Shown here in pieces: positions 1 to 5,645 of a stretch of 7,251 nt of DNA. Origin of the DNA: an uncultured Prevotellaceae bacterium (GTDB lineage: Bacteria; Bacteroidota; Bacteroidia; Bacteroidales; Bacteroidaceae); NCBI GenBank assembly GCA_937892315.1, contig CALAVF010000262.1, forward strand, positions 1 through 7,251. The letters run 5' to 3'. Under the pieces are notes generated by a model. The model had not been told where the DNA came from. It did no database searches and was given only the letters and a program-made list of their open reading frames with translations. The position numbers were made by a program, and so were the translations under genes. Position 1 is the first letter of the stretch. Every line of letters starts with the position of its first letter.

Positions 1-705
1 GGGCTGGTGACGAGATTCTCGGTGTGTCCGATTGAGAACCAGCAGTATGCGAAGTATGTGCCGTGGAAGAAGTTCTCGAAGCAGGACGAGGCACAGGTGC
101 GGAACATCTTGGCTCGGTTGGAGGTGAAGAACTACAAGGTGCCCTTGGCGTTCGACAGGTCGGAACTCTTGGACGTGAAGCCAGAGGAGTTTGATGCCGT
201 TGTGCCTTGGCAGTATGAGTTTCAGCCGTTGGAGATGGTGGACATGGCGTATCTGTACAATCCGCTGCTCGGCTGGCTGGAACGGGAGCGAGTGCGGGCG
301 GCACAGGAGGTGAACCCTGCCCGCGACGTGTTCAGAAGGCGTGTGGCGGTGAAGGGCTTCAGGTTGGGGCTGATGTGCCATGCGTTGTACACGAAAATCA
401 CGAAGAAGGAGCAAGCCGTGATTGAGCAGTTTGTGCTGTGGTTTTGCGACGTGGATTTGCGAAATTCGCTCTATCAGTTCGGCAAGCGGTACAACGACCT
501 TCAGAACGAGGTGAGCAAGGAGCGTCCGGGCATCCGTCACGAGGAGATTTTCAACTCGATGCCGAAGGAGTTCAGCCGCAACGACCTGCGGGTGAAACTG
601 CAACGGGCAGGATGCCGCAACCCTGTCAAGCAGGTGATTTTCCTGTGGAAGAAAAACGGCCTTGTGCGTAAGATAGATAATGATAACTACCAAAAAACCT
701 GTTGA
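1..705 (+). CDS. C-terminal part of a DUF3987-like primase/helicase (5' truncated by window edge)
   Basis: The reading frame is open from base 1, so the GTG at position 7 is probably internal and the true start lies upstream. The first residues read GLVTRFSVCPI. This resembles the G-L-x-S/T-R-F segment after the ATPase core of DUF3987-type helicases, which occur with VirE/primase domains in Bacteroidales mobile and accessory loci. The rest is largely helical and basic. The end (about residues 180-225, with FNSMPKEFSRNDL and GCRNPVKQVIFLWKKNGLVRK) looks like a winged-helix DNA-binding domain, as expected at the C terminus of such proteins. No Walker A or B motif is present, because the ATPase core would lie upstream. 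The stop is TGA at 703-705, next to the following gene. The frame is certain; the family assignment rests on recalled resemblance and is moderate. It could be another phage or plasmid replication helicase. Confidence 0.6.
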   Translation, partial: GLVTRFSVCPIENQQYAKYVPWKKFSKQDEAQVRNILARLEVKNYKVPLAFDRSELLDVKPEEFDAVVPWQYEFQPLEMVDMAYLYNPLLGWLERERVRAAQEVNPARDVFRRRVAVKGFRLGLMCHALYTKITKKEQAVIEQFVLWFCDVDLRNSLYQFGKRYNDLQNEVSKERPGIRHEEIFNSMPKEFSRNDLRVKLQRAGCRNPVKQVIFLWKKNGLVRKIDNDNYQKTC

Positions 706-709
706 CACT

Positions 710-1249
710 ATGCTGAACATCTATATTTTGAGAACGAGCGGCAACAAGGACGGCACGTGGGGCAAACTGTGGACGGACGGCCATCCGACTTTTCGCTGCA
801 AGACGAAGGAGGCACCCCTGCAACGCTATACGGGCAAGCACCGCCAGCAATGTGCCCTGCCTGACGGGGAGTATAACGCCCGTGTGGTGGCAACGCCCTT
901 GCGGGACAGGGTGATGAACACGGTGACGGTTGACAAGACGGGCTTTTTCGGCGGGGCGGCACTGGTGAGCGGCACCACGCTGGCGAACGCTCGGGCGGGG
1001 AGCGTGCTGCTGGAACCCGAGGGCACGGACTTGCAGTTGGCGATGAGCGAATACCTCATGACGCTGGTGGCGAACGGTAGCCTTTCGGGCACGAAGGTGA
1101 AACGTGGCGAGGTGGTGCTGCACTTCATGACTGACAAGGATTTTGACTATCAGGACTGGGGTGCGGACGACACGAAGCAGAGGCAGAACTTCGACTTTCT
1201 GGACGAACTGGACGACATCGACTACTTGGGCATCGTGCCTCGGAAGTGA
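710..1249 (+). CDS. DUF5675-like protein, function unknown
   Basis: This 179-residue protein has no signal peptide or membrane segment. It begins MLNIYILRTSGNKDGTWGKLW, then has a Cys near residue 30 and ALPDGEYNARV, a layout resembling the small beta-rich DUF5675 family (short strand, G-x-L-x-DG, then a P-x-G-x-Y turn). That family has no established activity; members are often found near phage or peptidoglycan-hydrolase genes. The C-terminal 30 residues are strongly acidic (DELDDIDYLG). I chose ATG 710 because the conserved-looking strand begins there, 4 bp after the upstream stop. ATG 680 is in frame, would add 10 residues and would overlap the upstream gene by 26 bp. Tight spacing suggests cotranscription with the upstream helicase-like gene, and a hairpin terminator follows. 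That it is a gene is likely; the family call is moderate. Confidence 0.62.
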   Translation: MLNIYILRTSGNKDGTWGKLWTDGHPTFRCKTKEAPLQRYTGKHRQQCALPDGEYNARVVATPLRDRVMNTVTVDKTGFFGGAALVSGTTLANARAGSVLLEPEGTDLQLAMSEYLMTLVANGSLSGTKVKRGEVVLHFMTDKDFDYQDWGADDTKQRQNFDFLDELDDIDYLGIVPRK

Positions 1250-1296
1250 GAAATCCTTTCCTCTTTTATTTGTTCCATCACTTTTTCATTTTGACG

Positions 1297-1335
1297 GGGC
1301 GAGCCTTGCTGTGATGGCAGGGCTTGCTCTTTTTC
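1297..1335 (+). terminator. Intrinsic terminator after the DUF5675-like gene
   Basis: GCGAGCCTTGC (1299-1309) pairs with GCAGGGCTTGC (1317-1327) around a 7-nt loop, giving 11 pairs including two G-U. The stem can extend by two or three weaker pairs, and CTTTTTC follows. It lies about 50 bp after the stop at 1249 and separates the accessory genes from the GH30 unit. The rest of 1336-1446 is T-rich and holds nothing I can identify. Confidence 0.7.
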
Positions 1336-1446
1336 GGCAAAGCGGTTTTTTGTCTCTTGTCTCTTTGGTTTTTTTCATCCAGTTCTGTCCGCCGTCCACC
1401 TTTTAGGCTCTTTTTGTGCCAAATGAACATTTTTTTGTTCTTTCTT

Positions 1447-1477
1447 GTTGTTTTGTAGGGAAAAAGCCCTATCTTTG
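1447..1477 (+). promoter_or_regulatory. Bacteroidota-type promoter for the GH30 gene
   Basis: TATCTTTG at 1470-1477 matches the Bacteroidota -7 consensus TAnnTTTG. GTTG at 1447-1450 is 19 nt upstream and matches the -33 box TTTG at three of four bases. Transcription should start around 1482-1485, so the leader would consist almost entirely of the heptad repeat block. Confidence 0.7.
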
Positions 1478-1480
1478 CAA

Positions 1481-1569
1481 ATGAAGAGTGGGTAAATGAA
1501 GAATGAAGAGTGAAGAATGAAGAATCAATAAATGAAGAATGAAGAGTGAAGAGTGAAGAATGAAGAATC
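1481..1569 (+). repeat. Degenerate 7-bp tandem repeat (TGAAGAA/TGAAGAG) in the GH30 leader
   Basis: The block is built from 7-bp units TGAAGAA and TGAAGAG in two similar runs. The first runs from about 1497 to 1528, ending TCAATAA; the second from about 1533 to 1569, ending TCAA. A partial unit (1482-1488) starts immediately after the promoter. The second run has one extra unit relative to the first, the kind of length difference slippage or unequal recombination produces. From memory, heptad tracts of this type are common between genes in Bacteroidota. The block lies between the promoter and the GH30 start, so copy number would change 5' UTR length. Confidence 0.85.
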
Positions 1570-1596
1570 AACTCAAAAACCTAAAAACTCAAGACC

Positions 1597-3153
1597 ATGA
1601 AAAAGTTGTTTTTTGTAAGTGTGAGTTTGCTCTTGGCGACATTGCCAGTGAGGGCACAGAAAGTGTGGGAATATCGGGTGACGCAGCACGAGCAGCAGGG
1701 CATTGACGGCTTCGGCGCGAGCGACGCGTGGAGCATGTGGCGTATCGGAGAGTGGGAGGACTCCTTGCAGACGAAAGTTGCCGACTGGCTCTTCTCGCTG
1801 GATACGAAGGGCGACGGCTCGCCGAGGGGCATCGGACTGAGCATCTGGCGGTTCAACGCAGGTGCGGGCAGTGCTACGCAGGGCGACTCGGCTCAAATCA
1901 ACCAGGACACCCGAACGGAATTTTTTGAGAAGCAGACGGGGCAGCGGCGTTTTCTTCGGCTGGCGAAGGAAAGGGGCGTACCCACATTTCTGGCGTTCTA
2001 CAACTCGCCGCCTGTGCATCTGACGGCGAACGGACTTGCCACGAACACGGGGCGTGGGGGCACGCTGAATCTGCGGCAGGATGCCTATGGCGACTGGGCT
2101 GCCTATATTGCTGATATGCTGCAACAGGCGGAACGGGAGGACGGCATTCATTTCGACTATGTGTGTCCCGTGAACGAACCCGACGGGCACTGGAACTGGC
2201 TGGGTCCTAAGCAAGAGGGCAGCCCTGCCACCAATCGTGAGGTGGCTCATATTGCCCGTGAGATGGACAGGGAGTTCGGGCAGCGTGGCATCACGACGAA
2301 GATTCTCCTCAACGAGTCGAGCGATTTCCGCTGTATGTTTGCCACCCATGAGACGGATTGGCAGCGGGGCAACGAGATTCAGTGCTTCTGGAATCCCGAC
2401 TCGGCGGATACGTATGTGGGCGACCTGTCTCGGGTTGCCAAGGTGATGGCAGGACATTCGTACTGGACGAACACGCCTGTTCTCCGTCCGGGCGACCCTC
2501 GCTATGAGACGGAGGGGCTGTATGGCTACAGGAAGGTGCTGGCAGAGGCATTCAAAAAGGTGGATGCGGAGTTTTGGATGACGGAACTCTGCATCATGGG
2601 CAACGACGAGGAAATCCACGGTGGAGGCGGCTTCGACTTCTCGATGGAGGAGGCTCTGTATGTGGCGCGTGTGATGCACTACGACCTGACGGTGGCGAAT
2701 GCCCGTTCGTGGCAGTGGTGGAGAGCGGCAGGCGGCAACTATAAGGACGGACTCATCCGCATGTATCAGAAGGGTGAACGCATGGGAGGACGACGAGGAC
2801 AGGGTCGTGCGGCGGTGCAGGAGAACATGGCGAGGGACTCGAAACTGATGTGGACGCTGGGCAATTTCTCCCGCTTCGTGCGTCCGGGTGCCGTGCGGCT
2901 CGACGTGGAGGGCGAGATGCAGGTGGATGGGGTGATGCTCTCTGCCTATCGCAACGCGGACGGCTCGCTGGCGGTTGTGGCTATCAACTATGCGGCGACT
3001 GACAAGGCGGTGAACCTGAACGTGAAGGGACGGAAGACGGCGGTGGCATACCGCACCTCCGACGTGGAAGGCGAGAACCTGAAGAACGTGGGCAAGGTGA
3101 ATCTGAAGAAGGCTGTGCTGCCGGCACGTTCGGTCACTACTTTCGTGATGTAA
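1597..3153 (+). CDS. Secreted GH30-family glycoside hydrolase
   Basis: This 518-residue protein begins with a signal peptide (MKK, hydrophobic core 4-16, likely cleavage after A20 in LPVRAQ), so it should be exported; no lipobox Cys is seen. The GH30 pattern is clear. QGIDGFGASDAW lies near residues 34-45 at the start of the barrel. E194 in CPVNEPDGHWNW is the expected acid/base, and E330 in WMTELCIMG the expected nucleophile. RSWQWWRA follows on a late barrel strand. From about residue 420 a beta-sandwich domain follows (NFSRFVRPG, then LSAYRNADGSLAVVAIN), as is usual for GH30 enzymes. Family members cleave beta-linked glucans, xylans or beta-1,6-galactans; the substrate cannot be read from sequence. 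It appears to be a single-gene unit with its own promoter, and no SusC/SusD pair is in view. ATG 1597 is supported by the signal peptide. No truncation is seen. Confidence 0.9.
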   Translation: MKKLFFVSVSLLLATLPVRAQKVWEYRVTQHEQQGIDGFGASDAWSMWRIGEWEDSLQTKVADWLFSLDTKGDGSPRGIGLSIWRFNAGAGSATQGDSAQINQDTRTEFFEKQTGQRRFLRLAKERGVPTFLAFYNSPPVHLTANGLATNTGRGGTLNLRQDAYGDWAAYIADMLQQAEREDGIHFDYVCPVNEPDGHWNWLGPKQEGSPATNREVAHIAREMDREFGQRGITTKILLNESSDFRCMFATHETDWQRGNEIQCFWNPDSADTYVGDLSRVAKVMAGHSYWTNTPVLRPGDPRYETEGLYGYRKVLAEAFKKVDAEFWMTELCIMGNDEEIHGGGGFDFSMEEALYVARVMHYDLTVANARSWQWWRAAGGNYKDGLIRMYQKGERMGGRRGQGRAAVQENMARDSKLMWTLGNFSRFVRPGAVRLDVEGEMQVDGVMLSAYRNADGSLAVVAINYAATDKAVNLNVKGRKTAVAYRTSDVEGENLKNVGKVNLKKAVLPARSVTTFVM

Positions 3154-3181
3154 AATGGCAAATGCTTTTATATGGCATTCG

Positions 3182-3257
3182 TCGGCAAGTGTCTGAACGC
3201 ATCTGTCACCCGAGGGCGGCAACGGATTGGACAAGGACCATGAAAAAGACTTGCCGA
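3182..3257 (+). repeat. Short inverted repeat between the GH30 gene and the leu promoter
   Basis: TCGGCAAGT (3182-3190) is exactly complementary to ACTTGCCGA (3249-3257), with 58 nt between. No U tract directly follows, so it is a weak terminator candidate. A smaller hairpin (AATGC/GCATT near 3164-3182) is also weak. I see nothing else in 3154-3312, and how GH30 transcription ends is unclear. Confidence 0.35.
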
Positions 3258-3312
3258 AGTGTATTTTTGAAAGTTTTTTGACGAAAATGATGGTAGTTTT
3301 GAAAGAAAGTGG

Positions 3313-3320
3313 TATCTTTG
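3313..3320 (+). promoter_or_regulatory. Promoter -7 box of the leucine operon
   Basis: TATCTTTG is a good match to the Bacteroidota -7 consensus and is identical to the GH30 box. The region 19-21 nt upstream (around 3288-3293) has no clear TTTG, so the -33 element is weak or absent. Expected transcription start is near 3325-3328, leaving about 12 nt before the leader peptide ATG at 3339. Confidence 0.6.
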
Positions 3321-3338
3321 CAACCGATTTTGTAAGAT

Positions 3339-3434
3339 ATGGCAACATTTGATAACACATCTCTACTTAACCTTCTGGGACTTCGACTTACTGAGTCGGA
3401 GGTGAGAAAGGTGTGCATGTGTTATCAGGCATAA
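3339..3434 (+). CDS. leuL: Leucine operon leader peptide (31 aa)
   Basis: ATG at 3339 opens a 31-codon frame ending at TAA 3432-3434. Residues 9-17 read LLNLLGLRL: six of nine codons are Leu (CTA, CTT, CTT, CTG, CTT, CTT at 3363-3389). The frame lies just after the -7 box and just before an intrinsic terminator and leuA, exactly where an attenuation leader peptide should be. Its job would be to make the ribosome stall when charged tRNA-Leu is scarce. The rest of the peptide (TESEVRKVCMCYQA) shows no feature; its nucleotides instead form the antiterminator arm. When the ribosome reaches the stop codon it would cover that arm and let the terminator form. Gene identity is inferred from position, codon content and RNA structure, not from homology. 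Confidence 0.85.
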   Translation: MATFDNTSLLNLLGLRLTESEVRKVCMCYQA

Positions 3435-3465
3435 CGAAAAATAAAGAATGATAAACCTTTCTCAC
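3371..3465 (+). promoter_or_regulatory. Leucine attenuator: pause hairpin and antiterminator
   Basis: GTGAGAAAGG (3402-3411) is perfectly complementary over 10 bp to CCTTTCTCAC (3456-3465), the 5' arm of the terminator, so it can act as antiterminator. A competing upstream hairpin pairs CTTCGACT (3381-3388) with AGTCGGAG (3394-3401), and further out CCTT (3371-3374) with AAGG (3408-3411), which would sequester the antiterminator arm. That hairpin overlaps the Leu codons. A ribosome stalled there would open it, free 3402-3411 and prevent termination. This is the classical 1:2 / 2:3 / 3:4 arrangement. The pairings are seen; the mechanism is inferred. Confidence 0.82.
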
Positions 3466-3492
3466 GGCAGTGGGGAAGGTTTTACTTTTTTA
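3453..3492 (+). terminator. Attenuator terminator upstream of leuA
   Basis: AAACCTTTCTCAC (3453-3465) pairs with GTGGGGAAGGTTT (3470-3482) around the tetraloop GGCA. This gives a 13-bp stem with two G-U pairs, followed by the U-rich TTACTTTTTT. It starts 19 nt after the leuL stop codon. The mobile element begins only a few bases beyond the U tract, so the attenuator itself is intact. Confidence 0.88.
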
Positions 3493-3498
3493 TGAATA

Positions 3499-3541
3499 GA
3501 CCCTCTCCCCAGCCCTCCCCCATTATGGGGAGGGAGACCAT
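3499..3541 (+). repeat. Left terminal inverted repeat of the short element
   Basis: It starts GACCCTCTCCCCAGCCCTCC and continues into a near-palindromic core, CCCCATTATGGGG (3518-3530), then AGGGAGACCAT. The core alone can form a small hairpin or cruciform. Confidence 0.85.
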
Positions 3542-3618
3542 GGGGATGTTGGGAAAGAGAGATAGATAAATAACAAATGTAATAACAATAAAAAAATGCC
3601 TTCGTTGAACCAAGCCGG

Positions 3619-3663
3619 ATGGCACTCCCTCCCCATTATGGGGGGAGGGTTGGGGAGAGGGTC
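3619..3663 (-). repeat. Right terminal inverted repeat of the short element
   Basis: Read on the minus strand it starts GACCCTCTCCCCAACCCTCC and ends GGCAT-complementary to the left repeat. Differences from the left copy are one G/A change, one extra C, a base in the ATTAT/ATAAT centre, and AC versus TGC near the inner edge. Its last base is 8 bp before the leuA start, so GGGGAGAGGG is the only purine-rich, Shine-Dalgarno-like stretch ahead of leuA. Confidence 0.85.
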
Positions 3664-3671
3664 TTTAGATT

Positions 3672-5174
3672 ATGGCAGACAGATTGTTTATTTTCGACAC
3701 GACGCTCCGCGACGGCGAGCAGGTGCCCGGATGTCAACTCAACACGGTTGAGAAGATTCAGGTGGCAAAGCAGTTGGAGGCACTGGGCGTGGATGTCATC
3801 GAGGCTGGTTTCCCCATCTCCAGCCCTGGCGATTTCAACAGCGTGGTTGAAATCTCGAAGGCGGTCACATGGCCGACCATCTGTGCGTTGACTCGTGCGG
3901 TGCAGAAGGACATTGACGTGGCAGCCGATGCGTTGCAGTATGCGAAGCGGAAGCGTATCCACACGGGTATCGGTACGAGCCCTTCACACATCAAGTACAA
4001 ATTCAACTCCACTCCAGAGGAAATCATCGAGAGGGCTGTGGCAGCGGTGAAGTATGCCAAGAAGTATGTGGAGGACGTGGAGTTCTACGCCGAGGATGCC
4101 GGTCGCACGGACAACGAGTATTTGGCTCGTGTGATTGATGCCGTGACGAAGGCAGGTGCGACGGTTTGCAACATCCCCGACACGACGGGCTTCCGTGTGC
4201 CGAACGAATACCACGAGAAAATCAAGTACCTCTATGAGCACGTAGATGCTTTTGCCGCTGGCAAGTCCATCCTCTCAACCCACTGCCACAACGACCTCGG
4301 CATGGCGACGGCGAACACGGTGGCTGGCGTGCTGGCAGGTGCCCGTCAGGTGGAAGTGACCATCAACGGCATCGGCGAACGTGCAGGCAACACGTCGCTG
4401 GAAGAGGTGGCGATGATTTTCAAGACTCATCCCGACCTTGGCATCGAGACGAACATCAACACGACAAAGATTTATCCGACGAGCCGCATGGTGTCGTCGC
4501 TGATGAATATGCCTGTGCAGCCCAACAAGGCGATTGTGGGCAAGAACGCTTTTGCACACTCCAGCGGCATCCATCAGGACGGTGTGCTGAAGAACGCATC
4601 GACCTACGAAATCATGGATCCGAAGGAAGTGGGCATCGACGACAACGCCATCGTGCTGACGGCTCGTTCGGGTCGTGCCGCTCTGAAGCACCGTCTGCAC
4701 GTGAACGGCGTGGAGGTGGATGGCGACAAACTTGACAAACTCTATGAGGAGTTCCTCAAACTGGCAGATAAGAAGAAGGAGGTGACGGATGATGACATCC
4801 TCGTGTTGGCAGGTGCCGACCGTTCGGAGACGCACAATGTGAAACTCGACTACCTGCAAGTGACTACGGGCATGGGCGTGAAGAGCGTGGCTTCCATCGG
4901 TCTTGCCATCGCCAACGAGCACTTCGAGGCTGCCGCATCGGGCAATGGTCCTGTGGATGCCGCCATCAAGGCACTCAAGCAGATTATCAAGCGTCAGATG
5001 ACCCTCAAGGAGTTCACCATCCAAGCCATCTCCAAGGGTTCCGACGACATGGGAAAGGTACACATGCAGGTGGAGTACAACAACCACCTCTACTATGGCT
5101 TCGGCGCCAACACCGACATCGTCACCGCCTCCGTTGAGGCTTACATCGATTGTATCAATAAATTTAGGGATTAG
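3672..5174 (+). CDS. leuA: 2-isopropylmalate synthase
   Basis: LeuA condenses acetyl-CoA with 2-oxoisovalerate to give 2-isopropylmalate, the committed step of leucine synthesis, in the cytosol. The 500-residue length fits bacterial Leu[14 protein letters not shown] at residues 8-20 carries the catalytic Arg13 and metal-binding Asp14. H204 and H206 in STHCHNDLG and N240 in GIGERAGN are the other expected metal-site residues. SSGIHQDG (about 297-304) follows. From about residue 365 to the end lies the LeuA regulatory (allosteric) domain, with [18 protein letters not shown], so leucine feedback is likely. Citramalate and homocitrate synthases share the fold, but leuC, leuD and the leucine leader next to it argue for LeuA. 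Transcription should depend on the leuL attenuator. An inverted-repeat element ends 8 bp upstream of the ATG, so its translation leader has been replaced by element sequence. The stop at 5172-5174 is 7 bp before the second element. Confidence 0.97.
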   Translation: MADRLFIFDTTLRDGEQVPGCQLNTVEKIQVAKQLEALGVDVIEAGFPISSPGDFNSVVEISKAVTWPTICALTRAVQKDIDVAADALQYAKRKRIHTGIGTSPSHIKYKFNSTPEEIIERAVAAVKYAKKYVEDVEFYAEDAGRTDNEYLARVIDAVTKAGATVCNIPDTTGFRVPNEYHEKIKYLYEHVDAFAAGKSILSTHCHNDLGMATANTVAGVLAGARQVEVTINGIGERAGNTSLEEVAMIFKTHPDLGIETNINTTKIYPTSRMVSSLMNMPVQPNKAIVGKNAFAHSSGIHQDGVLKNASTYEIMDPKEVGIDDNAIVLTARSGRAALKHRLHVNGVEVDGDKLDKLYEEFLKLADKKKEVTDDDILVLAGADRSETHNVKLDYLQVTTGMGVKSVASIGLAIANEHFEAAASGNGPVDAAIKALKQIIKRQMTLKEFTIQAISKGSDDMGKVHMQVEYNNHLYYGFGANTDIVTASVEAYIDCINKFRD

Positions 5175-5181
5175 AAGAACA

Positions 5182-5228
5182 GACCCTCTCCCCAGCCCTC
5201 CCCCATAATGGGGAGGGAGGCCATGCGG
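5182..5228 (+). repeat. Left terminal inverted repeat of the DUF559 element
   Basis: It starts GACCCTCTCCCCAGCCCTCC and contains CCCTCCCC (5196-5203) pairing with GGGGAGGG (5210-5217) across a short AT loop. It ends GCCATGCGG. Two in-frame ATGs of the nuclease frame (5208 and 5223) lie inside it. Confidence 0.9.
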
Positions 5229-5252
5229 CGAGGTTCTGCGACGGGAATCGAA

Positions 5253-5645
5253 ATGGCAGGTGATTATAAAACTCCAAGTTTTTTCCGAACTGCAAGTCCC
5301 GATAGGTATGAGTTGCTAAAAGGATTTGCAAAGGAAAATCGCGAACATCCAACGGAAGCAGAAGCCTGTTTGTGGCAGTTGTTGAAAGGAGGGGCTTTAG
5401 GAGTTAAATTTAGACGACAATATGTCGTTTATGACTATATCGCAGACTTCATCTGTCTGGAGAAGAATTTGATTATAGAAGTTGATGGTGGCTATCACTC
5501 TGAAGAAACCCAAATGGAGGAAGACAGAATAAGAACCGTTTTGATTGAAAAGATGGGATTTTCTATTCTGCGTTTCACTAACGAAGAAGTTCTTCATGCC
5601 CCTGAGTTGGTAATAAAAAGAATCAAAGAACATTTATTATTATGA
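5253..5645 (+). CDS. DUF559 (Vsr-like) endonuclease-domain protein
   Basis: This 130-residue cytosolic protein is almost entirely a DUF559 domain. The pattern in order is [13 protein letters not shown] (residues 32-44), GVKFRRQY (50-57), [20 protein letters not shown] (63-82), then an Arg/Glu-rich helix and a final strand [13 protein letters not shown] (102-114). The family belongs to the PD-(D/E)XK nuclease fold and is related to Vsr very-short-patch-repair endonucleases. E37, D65, E76, D78 and H82 are candidate active-site residues, and all are present, so it looks intact. I chose ATG 5253. ATG 5208 and 5223 are in frame but lie in the terminal repeat and would add 15 or 10 residues of repeat-encoded sequence. 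The stop TGA overlaps the leuC start as ATGA (5642-5645). Its composition is distinctly AT-rich against leuA. A role in moving its own element is inferred; repair or defence is the alternative. Confidence 0.85.
   Translation: MAGDYKTPSFFRTASPDRYELLKGFAKENREHPTEAEACLWQLLKGGALGVKFRRQYVVYDYIADFICLEKNLIIEVDGGYHSEETQMEEDRIRTVLIEKMGFSILRFTNEEVLHAPELVIKRIKEHLLL

Larger units (their letters stand above)
3499..3663 (+). mobile_element. Short inverted-repeat element (MITE-like), no gene
   Basis: This 165-bp element is bounded by GACCCTCTCCCC at the left and GGGGAGAGGGTC at the right. The terminal inverted repeats are about 43-45 bp (3499-3541 and 3619-3663) with few differences. The inner edge of the right repeat carries CAAGCCGGATGGC, also found in the longer element downstream. 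The central 75 or so bases are AT-rich and hold no convincing gene. It lies between the leucine attenuator and leuA, ending 8 bp before the leuA ATG. It is best read as a non-autonomous relative of the DUF559-bearing element at 5182-5714. I see no clear target-site duplication. Confidence 0.7.

Noticed and set aside
1143..1406. 87-codon frame running past the end of the DUF5675-like gene
   Set aside because: It overlaps that gene out of frame, continues through the terminator into T-rich DNA, and shows no family features beyond hydrophobic residues from T-rich codons.
1481..1569. Possible CRISPR array
   Set aside because: The units are 7 bp, nearly continuous and without unique spacers; this is a minisatellite-like tract.
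3182..3257. Possible terminator for the GH30 gene
   Set aside because: The arms are only 9 bp, 58 nt apart, with no U tract directly after them, so it is listed only as a weak inverted repeat.
1573..3360. 595-codon open frame on the minus strand across the GH30 gene
   Set aside because: It is antisense to a gene with clear GH30 catalytic motifs and a signal peptide. It is rich in His, Arg and Pro with no recognisable domain, as expected from a GC-rich opposite strand.
3492..3569. 26-codon plus-strand frame starting ATG 3492 and running into the short element
   Set aside because: It translates repeat sequence ([14 protein letters not shown]) and ends in the AT-rich centre. Such PSPQPSP peptides are typical by-products of these repeats, with no sign of selection.
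3498..3664. Target-site duplication around the short element
   Set aside because: Flanks AATA and TTTAGA show no convincing direct repeat; TAGA on both sides (3497-3500 and 3666-3669) overlaps the element end on one side and is offset on the other.
4275..5087. 270-codon minus-strand frame within leuA
   Set aside because: Antisense shadow of conserved leuA; His/Val/Leu-rich low-complexity translation, no family resemblance.
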